64,000 nucleotides of DNA, taken from contig NC_052665.1 of the NCBI RefSeq assembly GCF_016802725.1, positions 7,812,001 to 7,876,000 of the forward strand, given 5' to 3'. Source of the stretch: Solenopsis invicta. Its lineage: Eukaryota; Arthropoda; Insecta; Hymenoptera; Formicidae. The translations under genes were made by a program, and so were the position numbers. Positions 1 through 13,800 of the stretch are shown in pieces. The notes beneath the pieces were generated by a model. That model saw only the letters and a list, made by a program, of their open reading frames with translations, had not been told where the DNA came from and ran no database searches. Numbering within the stretch: the stretch's first letter is position 1; every line of letters begins with the position of its first letter.

Positions 1-3000
1 TTATTACTGTAGATGCGACAAAGATCAAAAGATACTAAATATCTTTCATATCTTACAATTACATAATAAATAGTTATTAGCTTGCAATGCTTAAGTGGTT
101 ATGCAACGAGATACTCAGTTATCAGAAATGGTGCAGTGCGGTGTAAAATGTCGCGCAATCAGACTTTTTTTATAATTTGCATCCGGTCGCGATTATAACT
201 AATCGCGAGTGCTTTTACGAGTGCTGTTTTTGCTCGTGTCGAATCTAACCCTGATATTTTGAAAGGAAATGACCTAGAAGAAGCATCAGGCAGTCAGCAG
301 AGATATATTTTTTTATGTTTCTTGCATTATTAAATAATATTAATTTAATTATTTTGGTTTGTTTATTTAAGCAATTAATTTAAGCAAAAATAGAGAAAGA
401 GATTTGTACACGAAATTTTATGTACACGCTTCTAAAAGACTCTTTTAGAAAATTATAATTGTTTAAGAATTCTTTTGAAAAACAAATATATTTTAATACT
501 TTGAACAATTAGTTTTTTATAATATTGATATTGCTGTGGTCATTACTATAATTTGTATTTTATATTAGTATTTGTTAAAAAATCAACGTAGTCAATCTAA
601 TCGATAACTTCACTGTTGCGCACCGATTGGTGAGTGACAAAGTAATATTTATTTTAATCTGAGTAACGGATCTATGAACAAAATTGTATCCAAAATATAT
701 GCAATATATATGCATGTACAGCTAACATCAATATAAAAATATACATATATATTTCCTTCACTTTAAAATGGATGGGGACTAGAACAAAATTAAAAAGAAT
801 ATTTGATCCTGGGTTATTCGCATCGATTAATTGTACGTTCAAAGATACTTCCTAGATAAAATTCACGTAAAAGTTTATTTGTGTATTAACATATTATTTA
901 TCTGGTGACATTTTTTTATGCGTATTCTGAATTCTGAATATATTAATTGCCTAAGGTAATGTATAAAGCAATTTTGGAAATATAAATAATAAGATAAATG
1001 ATAAGATAAATTTAAAATTTATATATAATTATATTAATTATAAAATATATAAATATATAATTTATAATTATATTATAGACATATATTTATAAAATATATA
1101 AATATATATTTATATATTTACATTGCAGTTGTGATTTCAAAAAAAATTACAAATAAAATTTTATTTTTTATAAAAAATTTTTCTGAATCTGTTAAATCGT
1201 TAAATTATGACACATCTTGTATTTTATAAACTGAATAACATAACATAAATGTTATAATTTTCTTTCCAACGATAGATATAATACGTATTGTAACAATTAT
1301 ATTGTTGAGTTACAAATTATAATATTGATGTTACTGTTAATGCTGACTGCCCATTAATCGGAATTTGTGAAATATTTTACAATTAATTTATCAACCACAA
1401 ATTTATTCACTAATTTTACATCACTCTTCGCATTAGATATTTGGTGTACGTAAGACCTGGCTTTTTTCCACGTTCTTGCGCATGATCTCTATAAACCATA
1501 ATAGCCTATATCTTAAGTAAACTATGTAAATTCTACGCCATACGCCAAAGCTTATGCGTTGCTTGCATCTACGGTTTACTTCAAGATAAATTAAGCCTTA
1601 AGTCCATAATACGCAAAATGTATAATGTAGCATAAACATAGCACAAGTTTTGGCGTATGATATAGAATTTATCGACTTATTTCAAGATATAAGCTATTAT
1701 TATGTTATGTGCTATGGTCCTATTTCGGGTCTTATCATCATTTATTTGTCTTTCGTGATAGATGAACATTAATAAATGTATGTGTAGAATCAATAAGGAA
1801 TCAAAATAAATTTTATTAGAGATAGTTATTTTCTGTTTTCCTCACGCGATCTATTTGAGATGTTTAGTTTGATTATAAAATTAGTCTGCAATCAATTAGA
1901 TAATTGGATAGGTTACAAAAGATTATAATAAAATTAGCGCTTTACAGGTTTTTTTATTATTATCCATTAACACATTTTTTATAAAAAAAAATGACTGTAA
2001 TATGCAGCATAATTGAATATTGCTCGGTTTTTTAATTATACCTGTATTTATATTGTATTAATATGTATATGCATATTCAAATATATATATTACTTTTTCG
2101 TACTAATTTATATAATATTTACTTTTGGACGAATAGTTTAAGAAAAACAGAAACATATTTAACACAATTTAATTTTTTCCTGTTTGAAGATAATTATTTT
2201 TCCTCGTAGATATAACATGTAAAAATCCTTTTAATATATTTTTGTTTTTATTTTTATGAGAAATAAAAAATTTTAAATAAAAATGTTATACTTTTAAAAT
2301 TCTAGTATATAAAAATTTTATTCAGTACATTATCTTTTTTTTTTGTTTTCTTCAAATATAAGTAACGTTCTAATTATTTATAATTTAAATATTGTGTATA
2401 TTATTTTTGCTAAATATAAATATAGCATTTTATTTTTATTAAACTCATATTCTACATATAATTATTTTATTCTTATTCCTATTATTTACGATGAAAAAGA
2501 AACTTAAATTTGATATTCTTTTAGAATTAAAAAATTTAATTTTTTTAATATATTAAGGCAAATAATGGTTAAATAATATTAAAACATGTTTCAACTTCTC
2601 ATTTTTACTTTTTTAATATTATTTATACACAGTTTAATGAATATTGATGAACTCCTTCTTGCGTATTTCGTATGTATGTACATATTTGTGCAAGCATAGC
2701 CTCAAGCACAAGAATACACCGAATTAACAATTATTGAGAAAAAAAGTACAGAATTATCTACTGTAATCCGTTATAACCCATCCGTTATAAGGCAATGAAT
2801 TAATAAGATAATTATTCATAATGCTAGTATACATTATTATAAAATTTTAGTCTTTAATGTATGATTACATATATCCGTAGAAATATGTAATGTATTCAGA
2901 TATGAATTTACAAATATATACGGTACAGGATATTTTATGTGATATTTATTGTCTTCGAGAACTTAAATATGTAGATTCTAATAGTCGTAAGCGAAATAAA

Positions 3001-3950
3001 ACTGCTTTATAAATGTAAATCTTCTTCATAAATTTATTACTTCAAGAATAAAATAGAAAATAATTAATTATCTACACACCGGTATCCTACGCAATAACGG
3101 AGTTGTATATTATTTCTTTGTAGTAAATACAATATACATGAAATTAAAACAATTATTATTAAATTAAAAGAATTATTAATGAATATGTGATTCTTGCATG
3201 CAAAAATATTTTTATATCAGTTCGTTTAACAAATATTTAATAAAAGAATTCTAGTAAAATGTTTTTGTAGATATTAATTTCATAAAATCTGATATGAAAA
3301 AATCTAGTCCTCATGTAATTTGTTCAATTATAAATTTTAAACGCTTTGAAATATTTTACATGTATATATATTATATATTTTTATTTATTTATGCATATTT
3401 GTTATTTCATAAATATTTTACAAATAAGATAACAAACAATAATTTTAACCGACTACTTTGAGAATCGGAGACAATCTAAAATATTTTACGTTACACAATA
3501 TATTATGTGCAGCGTATTATTATATTACACTGCTTAAAATGTACCACTGCGTAAACGAACAATTACTTCCGCCGACACCGAATAATGGAATAGATTATGA
3601 AAATCTCACCCCGCGGTTGCTCCGCCATCACCTGATGCCTCCCCGACCTTCTTCTCCTCTCTTGTTTCGCCATTGTTGCTCCTTCACGGCACTCACACAG
3701 CATCTGTTCGCGAAAATACGTTAATTACGATTAAGCGTGCATTAATCATTGGAGTACAACGACCGCGGCACTTTGTACGACACTCTCGATATTAATCGCA
3801 CACGACGGGCACTTAATCACGTTGAGACAGCAGAAAAATAGGACTACACCAAAACTATAATACGTTCGATATCCGGCGACGTTTCGCTAATGAAGCACGA
3901 GCGCAAGCGAACACAGAATGCATTTGGGATGGCGACGAGACTTCGACACA
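1..3950. other. AT-rich intergenic DNA, no gene seen
   Basis: The sequence is strongly AT-rich with many stops in all frames. Open frames are short and lack protein-like composition. One fold-back repeat (1499-1698) is listed separately. A slightly more GC-rich stretch at about 3560-3950 has no convincing exon. Confidence 0.6.
1499..1698. repeat. Fold-back (inverted) repeat, MITE-like
   Basis: The segment around 1499-1552 (ending tacgccaaagctt) is matched in inverted orientation by 1644-1698 (starting aagttttggcgta). The arms are about 50 nt and imperfect, with a spacer of about 90 nt. They share the blocks tatatctt, aaattcta and atacgccaaa. There is no ORF inside. It is most likely a small non-autonomous DNA transposon remnant. 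Confidence 0.55.
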
Positions 3951-3958
3951 CCGCGCGA

Positions 3959-4234
3959 TCAACTTCGCGCGTTACGCGTAATTATCGTCACCGCGTATCT
4001 GCCATAATTACTTCCTTGCGCTTGTTGAACAATAATGATAGTGGCGCGTAAATATACGTGCTTCGATATACATTGCTGATTCTGAAAATCCACGTTGCGT
4101 AAACTATTAATTTGCAGCACTGGCATTACACACGGAAAGAATGATTTTAGTGCAGTATCTAAACATTTAGCTGGATACACCTTCTGTTCGAAGATAAGTT
4201 TAGTTACTGCCAGTAAAAATAATGCAGTTGTCAA
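3959..4234 (-). pseudogene. Possible secreted-protein gene fragment
   Basis: The minus-strand open frame starts with a hydrophobic stretch (TTALFLLAVTKLIFEQ) that resembles a signal peptide, then a segment with spaced cysteines (AKCLDTALKSFFPC) and an uncharged tail, stopping at 3959. No in-frame ATG is present: the position matching the right-arm ATG reads ATA, and the two copies differ by one base in length just after it. The 5' part lies in the left arm of the palindrome at 4187-4612. I do not recognise the family. It could be a decayed copy, an internal exon, or chance. Confidence 0.3.
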
Positions 4235-4612
4235 AAGCGAATATCACTGGCGTTTATTTTGTCCACCAGTAAAATGAATAGACGATCGATGTGATCTCAA
4301 ATGGTCAGAAAAATTATTTTCAGGTTAAAAATTGCTGATATTTCAAAGTTACCACAAACTTGTAACTTTGCAGAAATCTTTTGCAGCTTCCGTATGAAAG
4401 TTACAAAAGATTTCTGCAATGTTACTACAAGCTTGCGATAACGTTAAAATGTCTGCAATTGTAAACCTTAAAATTTTTATAACATTTTGGACTATTTGAG
4501 ATCATCTACTGCAGTTTTATTGATGGAAGATACGAAATGCAACGCCGATTTTTTTCACTTCTATCAACTGCATTATTTTTACTAGTAGTAGCCAAACCCA
4601 TTTTCGAACAGA
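4187..4612. repeat. Long continuous imperfect palindrome (~200 nt arms)
   Basis: The left arm (about 4187-4384) and right arm (about 4404-4612) are reverse complements over nearly their whole length, around a ~19 nt loop. The innermost stem is exact: ttgcagaaatcttttg at 4369-4384 against caaaagatttctgcaa. Outward, matched blocks continue through ttgagatca and then aactgcattatttttact to ttcgaacag at the outer ends. The outer parts of both arms, read outward from the loop, encode the same signal-peptide-like hydrophobic stretch (ending FEQ). RNA from here would fold into a long dsRNA hairpin. It could be an inverted gene-fragment duplication (hpRNA type) or a fold-back transposon. Confidence 0.8.
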
Positions 4613-4624
4613 CTAACAGATAGA
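4537..4624 (+). pseudogene. Truncated signal-peptide-like ORF in right palindrome arm
   Basis: A plus-strand ATG at 4537 opens a 28-codon frame with a basic start and hydrophobic core (STALFLLVVAKPIFEQ), then stops at 4621-4623. It is the mirror copy of the minus-strand frame at 4187-4234. Homology ends at about 4612, just after FEQ, so the cysteine-containing part found on the other strand is missing. It is probably a truncated copy and not a functional gene. Confidence 0.3.
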
Positions 4625-4639
4625 TTTTTGCTGCTGCAA

Positions 4640-7170
4640 CTAATCTTTTTTTTCGTGCTAGCTTAAGTTTTTTTTTTTTTTCTTTGTATCTTGTCTAATA
4701 AGAGAAATACTCTACGCTAATTTTTTACGACGATTATTGTGCTATCAATTAAGTTAAATAAATATGCAAATTAAAATTGAAGACAAGATATAATGTCGAA
4801 TATCCTTGATATCTCACGATATCTCGAAAATATGATCGTCGCTTTGTCCCAGCGCTTCTTATTTAGCTATCTCGATTGAGCAAAGAGTAAACGATTCTCG
4901 ATCGAAATTCGCGTGGTACCTACTGCAGATATCCGTTCGACGCGGAACCCGTCGAGAAATGAAACCGTCGAATTATGCAAACGGAGGAACGACGAAACCG
5001 ACCGCAAAACGATTGGATGTTCCATGCTGATGTGTCCAATCTCGTGTAATCCGCACCAATGCATACCCATCCCGCGATTACATCATAATATATAAAGGAA
5101 TGAACATGTACCATTTATGAGACACAGCTGACAAGTGGGACATCTACCTTCTTTTTTATTCAAACAGCACTATTGAACGTAGATGACGATTGTCAGTCGC
5201 ACTTTATCATTTGCGCAACACACAAATGTATATGACATATTCGACATTTGCGACGTTTCGGAAATGAAGGCGAATCTGGGAAATGAAAATGAGGAAAATT
5301 CGTAAATCGAGTCAATTTCACGCAGGAGCAACTGCGGCTACTCCTATACTTGTACTTTTTAATTTCGAGTGATGTACATAAATAACATGTACATTTTGTA
5401 ATTACAATTTTCTTATTTTATAACATGGCTGAACAAATATTTAAGTTAGATTTAGAAATACATATCCGTAAAATGCAACATTTGATAATTTCGTTTGTTT
5501 GCCGACTGCTCGCGCGAGAAGTTCGATGTAATATATTTTAGCAAATCAATCTACAAACTCGACGATTGTATAATATTGGGATACAATTAAACCACTGCTA
5601 TTAAAGAAAAGAGAACACAATAAAAATTCTTGCAAAATACTATAGTAAAACAATATATGTATGTTTCAACAAAACTTCGCTATAATCGATAAAACCAATT
5701 TATAAAATATATCGATAATGTAACTCCTTTTGTTTTGTTAGTTAATAAATATATCCACGAAAAAGAATAACGCATAACCAAACGAAATAAGTTATCTATG
5801 TTCTGAGCTAGATATGACTCAATTATCAAGTTAATAGAAATAAATTTAATTTCTCTTTAAAAAGAAAACATTGTTTTCAGTATATTTTATAAGTTTATTT
5901 TATTGACAAGTGCAAATGTTGTTTTAATGAAAAATATTTCTGTCTGAATATATTTTACGTGGATTTTTATTGCTTATTTTCTCGCTTTGGATGGTCTGAG
6001 ATTGAATGGTGAGATAGTAGTGGTGAGTGAACAGGAACCTTAATAACGACTGTACTTGCCGATAAACTGCGTCGCGCCTTCGCGCGAATCAATCCATTCT
6101 GTACCCGTACGCTACGTTTATGACGAAAAGAACGACGGCAGTTTTATCCTATTACTAAATACGATGCAAATCAAGTTAACTGCTAATAAACATACAAAAT
6201 TCATCCAAAAATGCGTAATGGAATTATTGAATTATATATACATGATACATCTAGGTACACCAATTTTACACATATATTATTAATAAATATACCGTCACAT
6301 TGATATCAGTCGATTTATCATAGCTTGTTATTAGCTCAATTATTCGATCTGATTTGGTTCATATATTACTTTCGCGCTTTCGATTGAGAGATAGTAGACA
6401 AATTACATTTAAATCGCTGTAAAATTCAATGTGCAATGAGAAATGTGCTCAAATCCATGCAGCTTTAAACAAATAATTATCCATCCGTAACTATTGCAAC
6501 AAAACAATAATTCTCTTTCCAAAAAGTAATTTGATTTTATTGATAAAGATAAAAACTAAAAACAAATTATGAAATCTGCACACAATAAAATAGTTTTAAA
6601 CTTGGAGAACAAATTTTTAGTTTGTAATTGAAAAATTAAAATTAAATAAATTAGTATCATTGAACTTTTTTAAATTTTACGCTACGAATGAAATAAAATA
6701 ATAAAAATAAAATAAAATAATGTTAATAGGGAAAGAATAAAAAACAAGATTTTTTTACAGCATTTCGAGTTTCTTTATTTATTATAATTATATAATTTTA
6801 TTTTTTTGAAATTTTAAAAACTTAGCTTAAAAATAATCATAATAAATTAATTTATATAAATGATTTTTGGATTAAATAATATAAATTTTACTCTTGAAAC
6901 ACAAATGTTAGATTTAATCTGCAATGCTTATTCAAATAGCTTATTCAAATTAATTGGAAATGTAGATAGAAAATATTTGAGACAACTTTATTTGTATAAA
7001 ATATATTTCGTGATATCAACATATTGACTGCTATAGTCGTAGATATAAAGTAGGCGTAAACAAGGCGTATGTCACGAATGAACACGTGATGAACACGTGA
7101 CGGAAAGTAAATCGCGGTAAAATATCGATCGGTAGTTATAAAAAGACGGTTAGATAGACTGGGTGGTATA
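4640..7170. other. Intergenic, no gene seen
   Basis: The DNA is AT-rich with a modest GC-richer patch at about 4800-5100 and 6000-6150. ORFs there overlap on both strands in several frames without splice context or recognisable protein features. I see nothing further. Confidence 0.5.
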
Positions 7171-7249
7171 AATCACAAGAGCAAATATCGAAAAATTATA
7201 TTCGTAGAGACTTTTACGCTGTTTCTCTTATACGAAGCAATCTCGATCA

Positions 7250-7549
7250 CTAGCTTAATGATTGACGCATGAGACGATCTGCCAATTCTTTTTCCTGCAA
7301 ATGACGCTGTTGCAACGTCTCCAGATGCGCGTCTTCGCGGGAGACGTGTAAAACGACAGACGAGCCAAAACTCGATGTTTTCTCGAGCGTTTCGCTCCTT
7401 CGGGACGGTGATGTTTCGTCCATGGCGATCCTTTCTTTCGGGCATATGGCAGGACGTTTCAAGAGACTCTTCTGCGTCACGTTATTCGTCTCAGGGATCC
7501 TCGAGCTTTTACGGTTCTGCGATAAACGAGACGAGGCGATGTTACCCAT
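7250..7549 (-). CDS. Candidate orphan protein with N-myristoylation-type start
   Basis: The minus-strand ATG at 7549 opens a 99-codon frame beginning MGNIASSRLS. This fits the consensus for N-terminal glycine myristoylation (Gly2, small or Ser residue at position 6). The rest is hydrophilic and Ser/Arg/Glu-rich, ending in a likely helical, charged C-terminus (LQQRHLQEKELADRLMRQ). No family is recognised. Another minus frame (7477-7720) is also open and protein-like, but its phase does not join this one by any plausible splice. GC-rich DNA yields long chance frames, so this is tentative. Confidence 0.3.
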   Translation of the reverse strand: MGNIASSRLSQNRKSSRIPETNNVTQKSLLKRPAICPKERIAMDETSPSRRSETLEKTSSFGSSVVLHVSREDAHLETLQQRHLQEKELADRLMRQSLS

Positions 7550-7849
7550 CGACGAATCGCTGTTGCTCTCGCGATCTCCGCTCCATTACGGAGATACGCG
7601 AATAATTGCGCGACGTCCTCCGGCGGAAAGTCAGCCGGAGTACCAGAGGGCGAGATCGTAAAAGGGCTCAATTTACCTTTGATGCGGCGGCGTCCCAATC
7701 CTTCAAAGGGGGCAAGAAACATTTTTGAGCGATGGCGCGTCTCGACTGTGAACACAAAGGAGATAAGTGCTCGCGAGACGAGTGGGCGAGTCGCTTTGAT
7801 CGGGTAAATAGGAAGAAAAGACGGAAGAATCAAATGATATTCACGGTCC

Positions 7850-10800
7850 GTGATTTTACATTTGTTCCGCGCCGCCGTCGATAACTTCGCGAGTCTTTTT
7901 CAGCGGGTACGACGTAGATCAAACATATTTTATTTCAGAAAGAGTAACGAATCGGCACCACGCGAGGAATAAAATACCGACACATCACGTAATAAAAAAA
8001 AATGAAAATAAATAATATAACAGATATTTTTAAATAATTCAATCTATTCTTTTTATAATTTGAAGTAAGATAAATATAATATGTTTTTTTATTAAAGTAA
8101 AAGAAGAATATTTTGGCTATATACAATACAAGCTAAAAGTTATCGAAATTTAAAAACTGAAGATTTTTCTAGGTTTATTCTTTCTTTTTCCCAATCAAGT
8201 ACCAAAAATTTTGCCCTGAAACTGCAAGAAAGAAAATAAAAAATTTTGATTTATGATTTTTGCAGCAAAAATTACTATATTTTGCTGCAGTTTTAAACAA
8301 ATAACTTTTAAACGAGTAGTGAATGAATAAATTTTTGCACGAATATTTATCGGAATTTTATTAGTATGTGTGAAAATTTTGATTTAATTGGCAATGCTAT
8401 TTTTCTTTCAAATTTGCAAATAGGTACTGTAAAACGCAATTTTGCATATGAATCAAAAATAAACAAAAAATCAATTAACTTTTAAACCAATAAGTGAATT
8501 GTGCTCAAATTTGAATCAGGTACTCGCACGTAATACTAAAATATTCTATAAAATTTTTATAAATTGATCTTTTCCAAAATCAAAATAAAAAAATGCAAAG
8601 TGTAAATTGAACTTCGATTAAAGTCAATAATGGTTTGTCCAAAATTAAAATTAAAAAGGTAGATCATAAATTAAACTAATGATCAAAATCAAGAGCTTGT
8701 GCTTTACAAAGTTAACAAAGACAAAGCATAAATTATAAAATTGACTGGGACGGGACCTATAATATAGGTAGATCTCGCTACTCCCACCGTATCACGCGAA
8801 GTATCGATGTCAACCAGTCGACGAAATGAGAGATGCGTATCGTGTATACAGGTACTCGTGTACCAGGAAACAGACTACAAATGAAATTTCTGCCGTAGTA
8901 TGCGAGTCACGAGGCTACTTCTCCTTGTGAGAGGCAGTAGCATAGGTTCAGCCGCGTGTGCGGAGCCGCCCTATTCTCTCCTGTTCGCTTCTCATACCCT
9001 CAATTTCTGCCTATGCTCGTGGTCGTTGCGGTTCGCAGTAGTAGCTTTGTACGTATAACTGAATTTACGTGCGGATAACGGTACTTTGGCGTGGGCCACT
9101 TCTACATGGACTGCTCGTCTGTTAGCTCGACAGTGATCCCGTCTTACATTCCGTATGCGAACCTAATAGTCAGAACAACTGGGAACTCGATAGTAAACAA
9201 TATGCAGATAGCAAGAGAATCCAATACACAATTATATGCATATCTACGGATAATAAAATGTATGACGTGCATACACACGTCGCGAAAATCGTAACGTAAC
9301 GTGCCAGACAGCTACGATAAAATTGCGAAAGAATTTCATATGCAGAAATTTCACATGCTGCTCTGTCGAATTATTTTTCACCAACACGCATTCGCCGGCT
9401 GCGCTATGATTTTTACTGCATTCTGTATAGTAATTTGTTGATATTTACGTTGTATGTAAATCGTATATGTAAATCTACGGGCTTTCGCCGCAAAGCTGAA
9501 AATGTAATCTCGAATAATCCAAAATGTGTTTGCAATCGGAATCGGATTAAATTAAATTTTTCGCCATTCTCGTCAAATATTGTTTCTAATTTAGCGCGCG
9601 ATTCATTAGAGCGCGAGGAACATTCTCGCGAACAAACGTTGCAGCGTACGTTCGTTACGGGGGCTCCCAGATGTTAAAACAATATTGCGAATTGTTTCCG
9701 CAGTGTTGATCAAGATTCGGTATTTGCATGAGGAAATTGTACGGATTCGTACAGCTCGCGCATTTATGTCGCCCGTCTGTGAATCGACGTAGCGTAAAAT
9801 TGGCATTATTTTATAATAGAAAAGTCACCAAATACATACTTAAGCTTTTTCTATTACATTTTGCATTTGGTGCTGTTTTGAATACAAATCGAAGTTCAAA
9901 ATTGTAGCTCGGTGTTCTAGCCATTTATAATATTATTACATGTTGAACCTTTCAGTGATAACAAATTAATTTGTTACAAGCTTTTCTGTAACATGCTGCG
10001 AAAGTGTGATTTAGAAAACCGGTTGCCTAAAGCGTATCTGTGATCTCTTAAATCGTATTGTCTTCAAAAATAACAAATTTACGAATTGATGTAATTAAAA
10101 GTATAAGGAACAAATAATTGATATTTATTTTATTAATAATTTATCGAAAAAGTGATCGCAATTATGCAATATTTAATAAATAACAATAATAAAAAAGCAA
10201 GAACACCGAAATAAAAACTGACTTAAATTCATTTTTGCATTAACATGTTTTTTTATTTATAACAATTATTGATTTTACTGTTATCTCTTATCAATCTTAC
10301 ATTATCATTTTTTTACAATAAAATTTGTGATGGTACGGATTAGGAAAGATAGAGTTAATAAAAAATATCGATTTAATTCTTATAATCATTGTAAATATGT
10401 ATATATAATGAATATAAAATATTCTACATCAAGCTTTCTTTTATGAAATTGTAACAATTCAAAATAAAATTGTATAATTACGTTTACTATCAGCTATACA
10501 AGTTAATGAAAAATTTACATTGGATGTATCTAATTTTCTAAAATGCTGATATCACGTGCACCAATCAAAATAAAACTCCTTGAATTTTTATCTGAATTTC
10601 TTATTTACTTTGTATGTTTATCACTAAACGTTGCTTATAAAAAAAAGTAAAAATATTGAATAGGGTACGCTTTAGGAGACCGGTAAGCGTTCAGCAACTT
10701 TTCCCTACATGAAACTCGAGAAGATTTCAACGTAACGCGCTACGTGACGCAACGTTGTGTCGTCTATCCGGATCAGTGCGACGTAAAATTTCCATTACTT

Positions 10801-13800
10801 TCATAATTTGCCAAGTTTAAGCGAAGTAGACCCTTAACCTAATGGTCGGCGTAATACCACGTACTTCCGTCGATATACACACGGTAGATTCTTCCGGCAA
10901 TCGGGTCGACCAAGTGGAAACAGACGTAGCAGGCGCGGCGCGGCGCGGCACGGCGCGTTCCGCGCGAATAATCGTTAAGCTCGAACCTTTGTAATCTCGC
11001 GAGATCAGGTCGTGAGCGCATTCCCGGTTGAAATGGAATAATTGAATACAAGTTGCCAAAGTGCAATTGACTTAGCCGCGGCCGATACGAAACTAAGTTA
11101 TTCTCGGGAATTGTATCCCGGGAGTGGAGCGTGAATGGAGGGATCCCCCGACCCGGCAGAATTTCATTCTACCGTTATGAATATTTTGTCCCGACGAGAC
11201 TCACCGCGGCGCGAGCGTTCCCGATATCTTTCATCTTGCGAATCGCAACGCGTCTTCTAACGTTCCATCCCGTTCTCTCCCTCTCACCCTGCTCGATGCA
11301 TAATAAATTTCATACACAAGAGTGCTGGAATTGCCGCGCGCCGGCGCCGTTGCCGTATGAATTGAAAATATCGAGCTATAATAAAGATGAGATTGGCAGA
11401 CTGAGAGAAAGGTGGTTTTAAATAAAACATTATTGAGTATTAATATCTTTTATCTACAGCGGAGGTATATTTAATTCAGCAAATGTGTTATAAAATTACG
11501 AACAAAACGCGTATTTAATTTAACATGCGGCTATTTAGTATTGATCAGCAGTAAAACAAAAAGCAAAATTGATACTTATTTTTGACCCGTTGGTATATAA
11601 ATTATAATGTCATTTACCTATCGTGACCCAACTCCGATCTCCGAAAATAAATAAAATAATAGTTATCAATATTTAATAGTCGGAACACTGTCGCGAAATT
11701 AAACGAGAAATTGATGTGACAGCAAAAGCGAATGGATAATGATGGGTGGAACAAGATACGCTATCGTAGAAAGACGAGCAACAAGATAAAAGAGAAGAGA
11801 GAAAGAAAGAGGGAGAGAGAGAGAGAAAGAGAAAACGCGATCCCGGCATTGTTAACGCGGAGGCGGTATGTACGTAATTAATTTCGTTTATAAATCTTGC
11901 GGCCGGTCATTACGAGGCTTGACTTTCACGAGTGCGCCGGGTAAAACGAGCCAGCACCCGTCAGCAATGCCTCTTTTGCGTCCTCTAATTGGCAATTAAA
12001 TATCGACCGTAACGGGACCGAATGCCATCGATGCTAATTTATCAAGCACGAGCCGCGCGGCTCTCGCCTCGCCCATTATTTTTTACGGTATTATACCTTC
12101 GCCGAACCGCCCGGCAACTCGATCGTGATTTGCGAGTCGCCGGGCGACTCGCGAAAAAGAGACGGCACGGCCGCGGAAATGTAATTACGGATTCTTAGAT
12201 ATGTACAATGCGCGCCCGGGACAGTGGACGGTTAACTTTCCGGGAATTTCGTTTCCCGATAATACCCAGATTCCTCAGGCGGTTGGACATGGGATAAGAT
12301 GCCTCCGCTAATCAGACGCGCGTCGCGAAACCGCGATCGAAAATCTGTCCGACACTTTGAAAATCGCGGAACGCGAGATGCGTTCAGTTGAGTAAAATCC
12401 GCTGATATTCCCGATATTATCGTAGGGTTGACAAAGGTAAATCAATTTTTTTTTATAGGTAAAAAAATAATAAAAAATAAATTTTGTTATTAAATTTTAC
12501 TATTAATGATTAAACTTTACATTTTTGGCTTTTATATGATAAAATGAATTATTTTATACAATAAAATAATTTATAAACATGTTATTTTTTATTGCACAAC
12601 GAAACAATCGGGAAAAGGAAATTGTCCGATTTGTTTCAACATTTGGGGCGAAGCAGATTGCTAGTTTAAAAGAAACAAAAGAGTATGAATAAACTTTTTG
12701 AAAGAACTTGTTAAGCTTTTTTGTTCGCAGAAGTAGCTAACATGATAAAATAGATGAAATAAAAAAAACTAATAACTGTCTGAAAATTTATAATTATCCA
12801 GTGGTCTACCCTTATCCTTCTTTGAATTTACGAAATAGTTAAGTATGTAATGCAAATATCAATTAATATTATTATTAATATTAATATTATTAATATTTAT
12901 ATAATATTAATTGATATTTGTATTATATACTTATTTATTGATAATGCGACTATGACTTATTTCAAGAAACGTAATATTTTTAAAATTCTCTGATAGGATA
13001 AAGTAGTTGAGTTTTACATCTGGTAGTATACTCGAAAAATTTCTTTCTAATGGATAATATTTTCTTGAAAGTTTACCAGAAAAGATGAAACATCTCTCTT
13101 AGCCTTATAAACAGGCATCATTCGAACTACAGCGGCAGTTTCTCAAAATCTCAAAGTACTAAACGCAAGATACTCAGTTTAAAGTTTGAAAAGTGAAGTG
13201 ATTATAAATATAATTATAAAAATAATTGTAAGAAGATTGACAAATAAATTTCTTTCTTTTTTTTAATATTTCTTACAAATCTACGACAGAAAATAACGTT
13301 TTCTTAAAATTAATTTTTGCGCGGATTATCATATGTCATTTGTATGACAAATGAAAAGAGGTAAAACAAAAATCTAGAAGAAAATAAAGATCTTGGTTTT
13401 GCTATCGTCTTTGAGAAACAGCATGTAACGCGATCAGCCACAATGATACAAACGTGACATGGATAACGTTGTAGGAGGAAGCAATGGTATAACTATCGGA
13501 AGCTATCGATATAGCCTCTCGTGCCTAAGATAAACCGCGATCGGTAATCCATCCAATCGTTGCGGATCGCATCGTCGTACCTTGAATCTTCTCGTTCGCT
13601 GCAGTATCTGCTCGCGATTGCGCGCACTAACCGAGTCCCCGTACGATCTCCGGCGCATCAGCCATTCTCTCTGCAACAACAAACAACCCTGAAGCTACTG
13701 CTACTATCACTACTACTAGTAATACTCCCTCTACTACAGCTCTACTACTACGAATACTATTACTAACATTACCAGCCTGGCGAAACTTTCAAGCTAAACA

